NCBI GenBank assembly: GCA_017517665.1
Contig: JAFWYP010000009.1
Span: forward strand, 1-62,999
DNA: 62,999 bases
Source of the DNA: Clostridia bacterium
GTDB lineage: Bacteria; Bacillota; Clostridia; Oscillospirales; Acutalibacteraceae
Reading direction: 5' to 3'
Positions 1-9,263 of this stretch are shown here, piece by piece (position 1 is the first letter of the stretch; every line of letters starts with the position of its first letter). The position numbers were made by a program, and so were the translations under genes. Below the pieces are notes generated by a model. The model saw only the letters and a list, made by a program, of their open reading frames with translations, was not told the DNA's origin and ran no database searches.

Positions 1-203
1 GGAAATCTATAATAATGGACATCATCTTCATTAATCAAAATTTTCACGTTTTTATTAACATACGGCAATAAATCCAATCTGTTTTTTCTGATATACAGTG
101 TTACTTCATTAACACTGTAATCAACACTGTTAAGAGCAGAAATCAAAGATTTTTGGATCCCTCCGACTGTCAAATGATTAGCTACGAACAAAACTTTTCT
201 CAT
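1..203 (-). CDS. Glycosyltransferase family 4, N-terminal part (cut by window edge)
   Basis: The minus strand is open from an ATG at 203 to the window edge, giving the first 67 residues of a protein that begins MRKVLFVANHLTVGGIQKSL. A short beta strand, then a Gly-Gly loop and a helix (NHLTVGGIQKSL), is the usual start of GT-B fold family 4 glycosyltransferases. It lies 13 nt downstream of the next GT4 gene on the same strand, so it belongs to the same exopolysaccharide operon. Catalytic C-terminal motifs are outside the window, so donor and acceptor cannot be guessed. Confidence 0.75.
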   Translation of the reverse strand, partial: MRKVLFVANHLTVGGIQKSLISALNSVDYSVNEVTLYIRKNRLDLLPYVNKNVKILINEDDVHYYRF

Positions 204-216
204 AAAATCAAGTCCT

Positions 217-1413
217 TTAAAATAATTCCATCCATTTTTTGGCTGTGTTTTCGAGTGAAAGATTATTTCTGATTTGTGAGGCATTTTTTGAAAGTTTATC
301 GGCGAATGATATGTCATTTGCAATTTTCTTCATTGCTTCACACATTTCTTTTGCGTTGCCGACTTCGGTAAGGATACCGTTTTCATTATTTTTTATAACT
401 GCATTTGCGCCGCCAATGGGGCAATCTGTGCAGATAACAGGCATACCGATTGCCATTGCCTCAAGCATTGCATTGGACATACCTTCGTAATCGGATGAAT
501 TGACATACATTGCGTCACGGATAATCAAGTCATGAACCTGTGCGCTGAAGGGCATAAAATCGATATATTCTGTAATACCGAGCTTATCTGCGAGAGCTTT
601 TGTTTCTTCCAAATGCGCTCTGTCATCATTATTCTGGGGTTCACCTATGATTTTGAGCCTGTAATCGCTGAATTCCTTATGAAAATCAGCAAACGCCTGA
701 ACAAGCACTGGCAGGTTTTTCTGCCTTGAAATTCTGCAGAAAGTGGTAACATATTTTTCTCTTTCACCGAAATAGGGTTCGGGGAGTTTATCGTTTATGG
801 GGTTGAAAATAACTGTTCCTTTTTCGGAAATGTTATCGGGATAAGCGGCTTTTGCATCATTAGTCTGGAAAACAACCGCATCGGCACGCTGATAGTATTT
901 TTTTATAAAGTTGTATCCGTAGCGTTTTTTGAGCAGGCGATAAGGGTCTGCTCTTTCGGAAACAACAACTCTGTTGGGAAGGTCTTTCGTTGCAAGCAGA
1001 GTGAGAGGGATTGATGGCTGAAGAAAAGAAATAACTTTTGTTTCAGGCTCATTTTTGAGTTTTGCTCTTAAAGCTTTTATTTCTGCATGATATTGAGAAA
1101 AGAACGAAAGATAAGCAAAACAGGCGGGTACGGACATTCCGAGCAGTTCAAAAGGCTTACAAAGGAGCGACGCAATAATTTCCAAAGTCTTGAAAACCAA
1201 GCTGTTTTTCTTTTTATTGCCGTAAACAGAAGTTATCGGAACAGCGGAATTGAGGTCACGGTTTATGCAGTCCTCTTTTTTTGATGAGGTGAGCAAAAAT
1301 TCGCAGTCATATCCGTTACGGTTAAATTCGTTGAGAAGCAGGGATGCAACTCTTTCTGCACCTCCGCCTTTCATAACGGGCATAACCATCAGAATTTTTT
1401 TCTTTTTGCTCAT
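217..1413 (-). CDS. Glycosyltransferase family 4 (GT-B fold)
   Basis: A 398-residue cytoplasmic glycosyltransferase that probably adds one sugar to the lipid-linked exopolysaccharide repeat unit. The N-terminus has the GT4 acceptor-side loop (MPVMKGGGAERVASLL, about residues 12-27). The C-terminal half carries the donor-side signature DYEGMSNAMLEAMAIGMPV near residues 309-327, whose paired Glu residues (E-x7-E) contact the nucleotide sugar, followed by a CPIGG loop. Length is normal for the family. Its ATG overlaps the stop of the upstream GT2 gene by 4 nt (ATGA), implying translational coupling. Donor and linkage cannot be read from sequence. Confidence 0.88.
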   Translation of the reverse strand: MSKKKKILMVMPVMKGGGAERVASLLLNEFNRNGYDCEFLLTSSKKEDCINRDLNSAVPITSVYGNKKKNSLVFKTLEIIASLLCKPFELLGMSVPACFAYLSFFSQYHAEIKALRAKLKNEPETKVISFLQPSIPLTLLATKDLPNRVVVSERADPYRLLKKRYGYNFIKKYYQRADAVVFQTNDAKAAYPDNISEKGTVIFNPINDKLPEPYFGEREKYVTTFCRISRQKNLPVLVQAFADFHKEFSDYRLKIIGEPQNNDDRAHLEETKALADKLGITEYIDFMPFSAQVHDLIIRDAMYVNSSDYEGMSNAMLEAMAIGMPVICTDCPIGGANAVIKNNENGILTEVGNAKEMCEAMKKIANDISFADKLSKNASQIRNNLSLENTAKKWMELF

Positions 1414-2405
1414 TTTGTTCCTTTCAGCAGTCTGCCGACTGTTTTGTCAAATATTTTATATATAAACCAGAACAGTTTTCCGTAACAGCGCATTTTAAGG
1501 GTGATATCGCCGAAGGCTTCGTTTCCGAGAATATCTTTTTTTGCTTTTTTGAGGTCAACTTTGCAGATTTTTTTATCTGATTTATCGAGTTTTTCGTAAA
1601 CATTGAAGATATTGAAAGCACATCTGCACACAAATCCGTTTGCGGCGGAAACAACGGTTTGGTTGATTTGTTTTGTGAATTCTGCGTTGGCGGTATAAAC
1701 CTCAACACAGCTTGTAAAATGTTTTTTTGATTTTGATGAGGTCATAATGGAGTTTTTGCGGTATCTTCGATGATAAAGAGCTTCAGAACACTGAGAAACG
1801 GTTGCTGCCTTGCAGAAAAGTTGATATGTAAAGACCATATCCTCGTAAATAATATCGGGAATGAATGAAATGTTGGTGTTTCTTAAGAATTTACTGCTGA
1901 TAAAAAGAAGGGGTACTGCACTGTGAAATTCTTTGTTTTCAGTCATTTTACCGAAAACATCAATACCGCAGTCTGTCTGATATTTATTTTTTCTTATATA
2001 GTTTTGTTTAACGGTGAAATCATCCGTATCGGCAAAGGAAATCGCATCGAAAAATACTATATCGCTGTTATCTTTTTCTGCGATTTTGAGAAGAGTTCCA
2101 AGCGTTTTTTCGTCAATGTAATCATCGCTGTCAAGAAAATACAGATAATCTCCGTTTGCTTCTGAAAGTCCTGCATTTCTTGCGGCGGAGAGTCCGCCGT
2201 TTTTCTGATGAATAACGGTGACACGTTCATCCTTTTCAAGATATTCATCGCAGATCTGACCTGAAGAATCCGTTGAGCCGTCATCAACGAGGATTATTTC
2301 AAAGTTTCCGTATGTTTGACAAAGAATGCTGTCAACGCATTCACGCAGGTATTCTTCGACATTGTAAACAGGGATTATTACGCTTATGAGAGCCTGATTT
2401 TCCAT
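1410..2405 (-). CDS. Glycosyltransferase family 2 (GT-A fold)
   Basis: A 331-residue GT-A glycosyltransferase. The first 100 residues hold the classic family 2 core: SVIIPVYNVEEYLRECVDSI, the ILVDDGSTDSSG nucleotide-binding segment, GLSAARNAGL, and the metal-binding LDSDDYI (DxD type). The C-terminal 200 residues are variable and probably bind the acceptor. The last 35 residues are basic and aromatic, which suggests membrane association. It sits between two other transferases in the exopolysaccharide operon and overlaps the downstream gene by 4 nt. It resembles capsular transferases of the EpsJ/CpsI kind, but the sugar is unknown. Confidence 0.9.
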   Translation of the reverse strand: MENQALISVIIPVYNVEEYLRECVDSILCQTYGNFEIILVDDGSTDSSGQICDEYLEKDERVTVIHQKNGGLSAARNAGLSEANGDYLYFLDSDDYIDEKTLGTLLKIAEKDNSDIVFFDAISFADTDDFTVKQNYIRKNKYQTDCGIDVFGKMTENKEFHSAVPLLFISSKFLRNTNISFIPDIIYEDMVFTYQLFCKAATVSQCSEALYHRRYRKNSIMTSSKSKKHFTSCVEVYTANAEFTKQINQTVVSAANGFVCRCAFNIFNVYEKLDKSDKKICKVDLKKAKKDILGNEAFGDITLKMRCYGKLFWFIYKIFDKTVGRLLKGTK

Positions 2406-2409
2406 TATC

Positions 2410-3339
2410 TCATCTCAATCTTTCTTTGATAACAATTAAAACTGTTGCGATAAATTTCTTTGTTTCCGAAATAATGCCGTAGGAATAGTGTTTTTTCATT
2501 ATTTTCTGAATACGGTTGTCAATTTCAACATCGGCAAAAACAGGGCTTTCAATTGCTTTTGACAAATCTACACGCATTTTTTCGTTATCTTCCATTTTGC
2601 TGTGAACGCCAGATTCATCGCAGCCGATGTTTGTTATATATGAGTATCTCGGATAAACCGTAAGCATATTGTTTTTAACGAGATGTGCACCGAATCTTAC
2701 CGACCATGAGCTTCCGTTTCCTTTTGTCTGACGGTAGAGGCGGATGAATCTGTCGCTTCCGTTCGAGTTGAGGCGTCGGATAAGTTTGAGGGAATTATAG
2801 AAATCTTTGATGTTTTTGAGTTCCCAGTCAACGCCTTCCCATCGGTCTTTCCAGGTTGCCCAGGTGCAACTGCATGAACGGTAGGCGGAGAAAACATCTT
2901 TTTTGTAATTGTCGGGGAATTCTATCATCGGAGTATAGCCTGAAAGACATCCGATTTTTTTATTGTTTTCATAATAACCGAGAGCGTTATTGATATATCC
3001 GAGAAAATGAGGTGAAACAACACAGTCATCTTCAACAACAATTACCTTGCCGTATTTATTGATGATATCGGTAACGCCTGCAATAACAGATGCTGCAAGG
3101 CCCTTATTAACGGGACTTTCGGTAACTGTAACGGATTTGAAATCACCCGAATCCTTTATTGCTGCAACTTCTGTACGGACTTCGTTAACCTTTTCTTTGC
3201 CTGCCTCGTTTTTTGCACCGTCGGAGAAGATAAAAAGCTCGGAATCCTTTGCCTCTTTACAGGCGGCAAGAGCGTTATATGTTTCAATAAAATGGTCGGC
3301 ACGGTTATATACAAATATTATAATCGGTGCGTAACTCAT
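2410..3339 (-). CDS. Glycosyltransferase family 2-like sugar transferase
   Basis: A 309-residue protein with a GT-A style N-terminus: APIIIFVYNRADHFIETYNAL, then ELFIFSDGAKNE, then GLAASVIAGV, and an acidic metal site VVEDDCVVSPHFL near residues 102-114. The central Trp-rich stretch (CTWATWKDRWEGVDW, about 155-170) is typical of the subfamily often annotated as hemolysin/HlpA-like sugar transferases. It is 4 nt from the preceding GT2 gene and 1 nt from the following GT4 gene, so it is clearly co-transcribed. The specificity is unknown. Confidence 0.82.
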   Translation of the reverse strand: MSYAPIIIFVYNRADHFIETYNALAACKEAKDSELFIFSDGAKNEAGKEKVNEVRTEVAAIKDSGDFKSVTVTESPVNKGLAASVIAGVTDIINKYGKVIVVEDDCVVSPHFLGYINNALGYYENNKKIGCLSGYTPMIEFPDNYKKDVFSAYRSCSCTWATWKDRWEGVDWELKNIKDFYNSLKLIRRLNSNGSDRFIRLYRQTKGNGSSWSVRFGAHLVKNNMLTVYPRYSYITNIGCDESGVHSKMEDNEKMRVDLSKAIESPVFADVEIDNRIQKIMKKHYSYGIISETKKFIATVLIVIKERLR

Positions 3340-3340
3340 G

Positions 3341-4606
3341 TTATTTTCCTTCTTTCAGAATATCTGTATATGCATCAATAAGCATCTGTGCATTTCTTTC
3401 GGCATCGTGGGTTACGAGAGCTTTTTTTCTGCCTGCTTCGGAAAGTGAGAGTGCAAGCTCATCATTATCAAAAATGCGTTTTATGTTCCATGCAAGAAGC
3501 TTCGGGTCATCATTTCTGTAGAAAAGTGCCTCTTTTCCGTCTTCTGCCATGTCAGAAACACCGCCCACATAAGATGCAACGCAGGGGGTACCAACCATCA
3601 TTGCTTCGCCGAGAGTGTTGGGGCTGTTTTCTATGGTTGAGCATAAAACATATGCATTGACTTTAGAAAGTTTTTCTGCAACCTGAGGTGCTTTCAGAGG
3701 ACCCGTAAATTCGATATGGTCCTGCACACCGAGGTCGTATATAAGCTTTTTGAGGTATGAAGCATATCCTTTTTTGAGGAAGGAACGCTTGTCATTTTCT
3801 GTGTAGGGTTTATATCCCGCAACATAAACCTTGACATCGGGATATTCTTTTATTAGATAGGGGAGAGCCATGACAACAAAGTGTACACCTTTAAGAGCGC
3901 TGTATCCGTTGCCGACATAAATCGAATGTCTTTCGGCTTTTTCAATGCTCCATTTTTCTTCATAGAAAGGAGTACGGAGAATGCGGCTGCAGGGATAATA
4001 TTTTGCCTTTGGATTTATCGCATAGGAATGCGCTCTGTCCCATGTTGTTCTGCCGAGAATATACTGGGCGTTTTCTATTATTTCCTTTTCGGATTTCATG
4101 CGGGGTTTATACCACATTGTTTTGCGGAGATGCATAATCCATGCCGAGAAAATCTCGGTCAGCGATTTTGAAAACATCATTTCGTCAATCTGAAGCTGAC
4201 CGCACTGGTAGACATATTGTCCGTTGAGTATGCCCTGCAACGATACAACTGCGGGTATACCATGTTTTTTTGCTGTTAACTGCATCGCTCTTGCATGCAA
4301 GAATTCCGTACCCTCAATGTTCACTATATCGGGTTTGAAATCCGAAACAATCTTATCGCATTTTGCCTCAAGTTCTTCAAGGGATGTTGAAGAATTATAG
4401 TAAAGACTGAAATATGTTACACCGTCAATTATTTCGCAAAAGCTGAGGTTTTCCTCGCATTTGCAGACAATACCGAGTTCGATATTGCTGTTTTTGCTGA
4501 GTTGTTCAGCCATGGATTCAACCCATCCGCCAAGCACTTCGGAGGCTTTTCCGAGCTTTACCGAAACTGCGGCAGGTATTAAATTTACTGTCCATAAAAC
4601 TTTCAT
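3341..4606 (-). CDS. Glycosyltransferase family 4
   Basis: A 421-residue GT-B glycosyltransferase. The N-terminal domain has GGWVESMAEQL (about residues 26-36) and VNIEGTEFLHA. The C-terminal donor domain starts around YVGNGYSALKGVHFVVMAL (residue about 235) and ends with ENSPNTLGEAMMVGTPCVAS (about 335-355), in which the E-x7-E motif is partly replaced: ENSPNTLGE keeps two Glu residues. Its start overlaps the stop of the Wzy-like gene by 4 nt. The role is one step in assembling the exopolysaccharide repeat unit. The donor is unknown. Confidence 0.86.
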   Translation of the reverse strand: MKVLWTVNLIPAAVSVKLGKASEVLGGWVESMAEQLSKNSNIELGIVCKCEENLSFCEIIDGVTYFSLYYNSSTSLEELEAKCDKIVSDFKPDIVNIEGTEFLHARAMQLTAKKHGIPAVVSLQGILNGQYVYQCGQLQIDEMMFSKSLTEIFSAWIMHLRKTMWYKPRMKSEKEIIENAQYILGRTTWDRAHSYAINPKAKYYPCSRILRTPFYEEKWSIEKAERHSIYVGNGYSALKGVHFVVMALPYLIKEYPDVKVYVAGYKPYTENDKRSFLKKGYASYLKKLIYDLGVQDHIEFTGPLKAPQVAEKLSKVNAYVLCSTIENSPNTLGEAMMVGTPCVASYVGGVSDMAEDGKEALFYRNDDPKLLAWNIKRIFDNDELALSLSEAGRKKALVTHDAERNAQMLIDAYTDILKEGK

Positions 4607-5820
4607 GTTCTTTCAGCTCCGGTCCATTTTATAATATCCTCAAACAGCAGCGATGAAACAATCATAACCATTAATGTGAATGAGTAATTGAATGAGTCAA
4701 GCGAGGAGACAAACATCAGTGTTACAAGAGTGGCGTTTGCTGCCGATATGATAAATTTATCATTATAGTGATGTTTGTAGTGGAAAGGAACATGATAAAA
4801 CATCATTGCAAATGCATATCCGCCGAGCCAACCGTATTTTGATGTGATATCCAGAAGAGCGGAATGACCGCCGCCGCTTTCGCGCCAGAGAGAGCCGATG
4901 ATAGGATATTTAAGCATATCCATAAGGCTGTTTGAATAAGCATTGATTCGGACCTGGATAGAGTCTCCCGTAACACCGGATTCCGATGTTGAAACAAGGT
5001 CATTTACTTTTTTTGCAACTGCCATACCGTCAAATGTTTCGAGTATCCATTCCCTGAACGGTGTGATATACATGATAGCCGCCATGATCCAAATGAACGC
5101 GAGAATTGTAACGATAAATGCAGGGATGATATTTTTCCCTTTGTAGAAAAGCAGAAGAATGAGACCGATGGCGCTTGCAAAGAGTGCGATGGAGTAACCG
5201 GCAAGTTCAAGGAGTCTCACATAGAAATATGCCCACACCGCACCGATGGCAAAAAACAGTTTGTTATTTTTGAATGCTTTGATAATCCATGCGAATATGG
5301 CAGGGCATATACAAACCTGGGGATAGATAAGGCTGTATCCACCGATGCCTTGTCTGAGAAATTGATATGTTGATTCATCATCTCGAACCAGAAGTCTTGC
5401 GATTGTATGGTCTTCGACAAGTATTTTTACGGTATTATAGTTCCACACTGTCAGAAGGATAAGTACAATCGGGACAATTCCCGAAAGTTCGTCCCATTTG
5501 TCGTCATAGAAATATGTCATCATAAAGCATATGACAAGCATGATAAGCGCAATCTGTTTGATCAGTGCGGAAAAGTCATACTTTTCAAAGTAGACAACCA
5601 CCATAACACAGATGAGGAATATAATAGCACCGAGTTGTTCCTTACCCAAAGTGAGCGGAGTTTCTCTGACGAACCAGATTCCTGCCCACAGAACAGCACA
5701 CGCAAGTGCAACCAGTCGGTAGATTGAGTCAACCTGTAAAGGAGGAGAAATTGTCCATATTATAAGATAAAGCACGGCGATTTTCTGAACAAGACCGAGC
5801 GAAAATCCGTTTTTGAGCAT
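4603..5820 (-). CDS. O-antigen/capsule polymerase-like membrane protein (Wzy type)
   Basis: A 405-residue integral membrane protein with about ten hydrophobic helices and short loops, except for a longer polar loop in the second half (about residues 255-325, from FREWILETFDGM to HSALLDITSKYG). A large periplasm-side loop followed by a conserved H-S/L-D-x-x-x-x-G segment is the hallmark of Wzy/WaaL-like polymerases (here GGGHSALLDITSKYGWLGG). It would join lipid-linked repeat units outside the membrane. It lies among glycosyltransferases in the operon. No Wzx flippase is visible in the window, so it should lie beyond position 1. The assignment rests on topology and context because Wzy proteins diverge fast. 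Confidence 0.75.
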   Translation of the reverse strand: MLKNGFSLGLVQKIAVLYLIIWTISPPLQVDSIYRLVALACAVLWAGIWFVRETPLTLGKEQLGAIIFLICVMVVVYFEKYDFSALIKQIALIMLVICFMMTYFYDDKWDELSGIVPIVLILLTVWNYNTVKILVEDHTIARLLVRDDESTYQFLRQGIGGYSLIYPQVCICPAIFAWIIKAFKNNKLFFAIGAVWAYFYVRLLELAGYSIALFASAIGLILLLFYKGKNIIPAFIVTILAFIWIMAAIMYITPFREWILETFDGMAVAKKVNDLVSTSESGVTGDSIQVRINAYSNSLMDMLKYPIIGSLWRESGGGHSALLDITSKYGWLGGYAFAMMFYHVPFHYKHHYNDKFIISAANATLVTLMFVSSLDSFNYSFTLMVMIVSSLLFEDIIKWTGAERT

Positions 5821-5838
5821 ATTTTCCTCCTTTCTTTT

Positions 5839-6951
5839 TTATTTCAGCCAGTTTTCTGTCGGCTGAATGAATGATTCATAGTGAAATGTATTGTCAAGTG
5901 ATTTTGACTGAAGTTTGTTTTCAATCTGATAAAGCATAGCTTCGGATATGTTTTCTGTTGTCATATCGTTTAAAAGACTGCCTTTTCCGCTTTTTTTGAT
6001 ATATTCTCCGACATCACTGACATCAGTTGTTATAATCGGCACACCGCAGGTAAAACTTTCCGCAAATTTAGTGGGGAAGCCTGCATTGTTGCGCTTATCC
6101 GAACGGCGGATGAATATATAGCAGTCGCATCCGAGGACATATTTTATTGTTTCCGAATGAGAAAGCCTGCCCATGAATGTGATTTTGTTGAGGACATTTT
6201 TCGGAATAAAACAGTCAGGATAAATATTATTGAAATCATTTTCGGTTATACCGATAATGCGAAGATGAGTATTCTTTTTATTGATGTTGCAGAAGGCTTC
6301 GACAACTTTGTCGAGGCTTTCTTTTTTGCCGTCGGGTATACCTGCAAAGCAGAATTCGAAAATTCCTTCGTGCGAATCGGGTGTCTGATTCCAGATTTCA
6401 TCGCCGATATCAACAAGAGGGGGAAGAATGAGCAGTTTCTTACTGTTTTTATATTTCTTCTCCATCATTGAGCTTATGGCAATCATGCCGTCGGCAACCT
6501 TGTGAGCAAAATTGCTTATGAGAATTTCATCAAACGCCTTGAAAAGTCTTTTGGGCAGTGAGCCGTCGGTATCCTTTGTCCATTCGGTGCAGTCGTAGCA
6601 GACCTCAATGTTTCTCTTTGAAAATACTTTCTTTGCTTTCATAAGAGTAAACATCGGAACATTATAAAGGATTATTCTGCATACGTCGTCATATTTTTCA
6701 ATAACAGACTCAATATGCTCAACGCTAAGCATATGCCTAAGCCATTGTTTGGTTGATTTGGGATGAGCGTGTTCAAACATATTGTCACAGCCCTCAACGG
6801 GTCTCAGACCCTCGAAAGAGCCTTCGGATGCACCGATAAAAACCGTTTTGTAGCCGAGTTTTGCGAAAATCTTTCCGTTTGAAACAACTCTGTTTGCCGA
6901 TGCACTTTTATCGGGCAGAGTGAATCCGCCGTAATAAATTATTGTACTCAT
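5839..6951 (-). CDS. Glycosyltransferase, GT4-like
   Basis: A 370-residue GT-B type transferase beginning MSTIIYYGGFTLPDKSASAN. I place the start at the ATG at 6951 because it overlaps the stop of the upstream epimerase gene as ATGA; an in-frame GTG 18 nt earlier has no ribosome site. The donor domain carries FAGIPDGKKESLDKVVEAF (about 225-243), ITFMGRLSHSETIKYVLGCDCYIFIRRSDKRNNAGFP split over residues 280-316, and KFAESFTCGVPIITTDVSD (about 317-335). The Lys-Phe-Ala-Glu-Ser replaces the usual second Glu motif and is seen in many capsule GT4 enzymes. Its substrate is unknown. Confidence 0.83.
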   Translation of the reverse strand: MSTIIYYGGFTLPDKSASANRVVSNGKIFAKLGYKTVFIGASEGSFEGLRPVEGCDNMFEHAHPKSTKQWLRHMLSVEHIESVIEKYDDVCRIILYNVPMFTLMKAKKVFSKRNIEVCYDCTEWTKDTDGSLPKRLFKAFDEILISNFAHKVADGMIAISSMMEKKYKNSKKLLILPPLVDIGDEIWNQTPDSHEGIFEFCFAGIPDGKKESLDKVVEAFCNINKKNTHLRIIGITENDFNNIYPDCFIPKNVLNKITFMGRLSHSETIKYVLGCDCYIFIRRSDKRNNAGFPTKFAESFTCGVPIITTDVSDVGEYIKKSGKGSLLNDMTTENISEAMLYQIENKLQSKSLDNTFHYESFIQPTENWLK

Positions 6952-7922
6952 AAGTTTTCTTTGTACCACTCAATAGCCGCTTCAATTCCTCTTTCAAAGC
7001 TCCAGTCGGGATCATATCCGAGGAGTTCTTTTGCCTTTGAAATATCAGCATTGCTGTGCTTGATGTCACCTGCACGGTCAGGTCCGAAATTCGGTTCAAT
7101 GTCAACACCGAGAGCCTTTGTAAGACCGTAATAAATATCAATGAGATATTCTCTGCCGCCGTAGGCAATATTGAATGCTTCGCCTGCGGCCTCGTGGGGA
7201 GCAAGGCAGGCTTTGAGGTTTGCCTCAATAACATTTTCGATATATGTGAAGTCACGGCTCTGTTTTCCGTCACCGTTGATGGTGGGAGTTTCGCCGTTTA
7301 TAAGCATTTTTATGAATTTGGGAATAACTGCGGCATATGCGCCGTCGGGAGTCTGTCTTCTGCCGAAAACGTTGAAATAACGCATTCCGTAGGTGTCAAG
7401 ACCGTAGTGTTTTGTGTACTGCTTTGCCCATTCTTCGTCGCATCTTTTTGTAAGTGCATAAGGGGAGAGAAGATTGCCTTCTCTGCCTTCCGTTTTGGGG
7501 AGATTGGGTTCATCGCCGTAAACGGATGAAGATGAAGCATAAACAAACTTTTTGACATTGTTCTGTCTTGCGGCTTCAAGCATATTGAGAGTACCGCTTA
7601 TATTATTTGCGCAGTAAAAAAGAGGCATTTCAATGCTTCTGGGTACACTTCCCCATGCCGCCTGATTGAGAACATAGTCAACGCCTTCGCAAGCTTTCAT
7701 ACATACATCAAGGTCTTTGATGTCGCCCTTTATGAATTCATAGTTGGGGTTTGAGATAAACATATCAACATTCTTTTGTGAGCCTGTCGATAAATCGTCA
7801 AGGCAGCGTACTCTGTAACCCATTTCAAGAATGGCTTCACAGAGGTTTGAACCGATGAAGCCCGCTCCGCCTGTAACGAGGAAAAGTGAATTTTCGGGGA
7901 AAACAAGATGTCTGTAACCCAT
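6948..7922 (-). CDS. wbpP: NAD-dependent UDP-HexNAc(A) 4-epimerase, WbpP/TviC family
   Basis: A 324-residue short-chain dehydrogenase-like epimerase. The Rossmann motif TGGAGFIGSNLCEAIL lies at about residues 16-31, the NAD-contact sequence GDIKDLD follows, the catalytic SSSSVYG is near 127 and YALTK (Tyr-x3-Lys) near 152. RYFNVFGRRQ-PDGAYAAVIP and DGKQSRDFTYIENV match the WbpP branch closely rather than GalE. This branch interconverts UDP-GlcNAc/UDP-GalNAc or their uronic acids. The partner gene 2 nt upstream is a TviB-like dehydrogenase. Together they should make UDP-GalNAcA (or UDP-GlcNAcA and its epimer) for the polysaccharide. Family assignment is strong; the exact C6 state of the substrate is inferred. 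Confidence 0.92.
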   Translation of the reverse strand: MGYRHLVFPENSLFLVTGGAGFIGSNLCEAILEMGYRVRCLDDLSTGSQKNVDMFISNPNYEFIKGDIKDLDVCMKACEGVDYVLNQAAWGSVPRSIEMPLFYCANNISGTLNMLEAARQNNVKKFVYASSSSVYGDEPNLPKTEGREGNLLSPYALTKRCDEEWAKQYTKHYGLDTYGMRYFNVFGRRQTPDGAYAAVIPKFIKMLINGETPTINGDGKQSRDFTYIENVIEANLKACLAPHEAAGEAFNIAYGGREYLIDIYYGLTKALGVDIEPNFGPDRAGDIKHSNADISKAKELLGYDPDWSFERGIEAAIEWYKENL

Positions 7923-7924
7923 TA

Positions 7925-9250
7925 TTAAAGCCTCCAGTACTGATAGCCTGCTTCTGTATATGTTTTTCTGTCGAGAACACCTTTGACATCAACGAGAACT
8001 TTGCCTGAATTATTGCCGTCTGCAAACATTGCATCGATATCGCTCATAGCGAAATTCATGAATTCAGAATGACCTACTGCAATGATAACTGCGTCCATAT
8101 TTTTAACGGTGCTTATATCGGCGAATTCAATGCCGTAATGCTGCTTGCCCTCCTCTGCATCTGCAACGGGGTCTGCAACAACGGGAGTGATGCCGTATTC
8201 GCTGAGTTCATTCATTATGTCGATGACTCTTGTGTTTCTTGTATCGGGGCAGTTTTCCTTGAATGTGAAGCCGAGGATTGCAACCTTTGCGTCCTTTACA
8301 TTCTTGCCGGCGGCAATGAGCTTTTTAACAACATTTTCAGCAACATATTTGCCCATATCGTCGTTGATTCTTCTGCCTGCAAGGATAACCTGGCTGTGAT
8401 AGCCGAGCTGTTCTGCCTTGTATGTAAGATAATAGGGGTCAACACCGATGCAGTGTCCGCCGACAAGACCGGGGAAGAATTTGAGGAAGTTCCACTTTGT
8501 GCCTGCAGCTTCGAGAACTGCCTTTGTGTCGATACCCATTTTATTGAAAATAATTGAAAGTTCGTTCATGAAAGCGATGTTGATATCACGCTGGCTGTTT
8601 TCGATAACCTTTGCGGCCTCGGCAACCTTGATGCTTTCTGCACGGTGAACGCCCGCCTCAACAACAAGCTCATAAACCTTCGCAACGATATCAAGAGTTT
8701 CCGCATCCATGCCCGAAACGATTTTCACGATTGTTTCAAGTCTGTGCACCTTGTCACCGGGATTGATTCTTTCGGGAGAATATCCGATTTTGAAATCAAC
8801 ACCGCACTTAAGACCTGATTCAGCTTCAAGAATGGGAACGCATATATCCTCTGTTACACCGGGATAAACGGTTGATTCAAAAACAACGATTGAACCCTTT
8901 GTGAGATTTCTGCCTAGGATACGGCTTGCACCCTCAACGGGAGTGAGATCGGGAGTGTGGTCATCGTTAACGGGAGTAGGAACTGCAACAATGTGGAATT
9001 TTGCTTCGCGGAGCTTTGTTTCATCAGAGGTGAATTCAACGGTTGTGTTCTTGATAGCTTCATCGCCTACTTCGAGAGTGGGGTCGATACCGCTTTTATA
9101 AAGCTCGATTTTCTTTGCGTTGAGGTCATAGCCGATAACTTGGGCTTTCTTTGCAAATGCAACGGCAATGGGCATACCAACGTAGCCGAGACCGACGAGT
9201 GAGATTTTTTCTTCTTTAGCGAGGATTTTTTCATAAAGATTTACAAACAT
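7925..9250 (-). CDS. tviB: UDP-N-acetylhexosamine 6-dehydrogenase, TviB/WbpO family
   Basis: A 441-residue UDP-sugar dehydrogenase that oxidises the C6 hydroxyl of a UDP-HexNAc to a carboxylate using two NAD+. The NAD-binding VGLGYVGMPIAVAFAKK is at about residues 18-34, the central domain has AEAAKVIENSQRDINIAFMNEL, and the catalytic cysteine sits in GGHCIGVDPYYL near residue 267. The C-terminal UDP-binding domain has LGFTFKENCPDTRNTR. These motifs are those of TviB/WbpO rather than UDP-glucose dehydrogenase. Paired with the adjacent epimerase, it argues that the exopolysaccharide contains an acidic amino sugar. The ATG start at 9250 gives a normal family length. Confidence 0.94.
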   Translation of the reverse strand: MFVNLYEKILAKEEKISLVGLGYVGMPIAVAFAKKAQVIGYDLNAKKIELYKSGIDPTLEVGDEAIKNTTVEFTSDETKLREAKFHIVAVPTPVNDDHTPDLTPVEGASRILGRNLTKGSIVVFESTVYPGVTEDICVPILEAESGLKCGVDFKIGYSPERINPGDKVHRLETIVKIVSGMDAETLDIVAKVYELVVEAGVHRAESIKVAEAAKVIENSQRDINIAFMNELSIIFNKMGIDTKAVLEAAGTKWNFLKFFPGLVGGHCIGVDPYYLTYKAEQLGYHSQVILAGRRINDDMGKYVAENVVKKLIAAGKNVKDAKVAILGFTFKENCPDTRNTRVIDIMNELSEYGITPVVADPVADAEEGKQHYGIEFADISTVKNMDAVIIAVGHSEFMNFAMSDIDAMFADGNNSGKVLVDVKGVLDRKTYTEAGYQYWRL

Positions 9251-9263
9251 AACTCTTACTCCC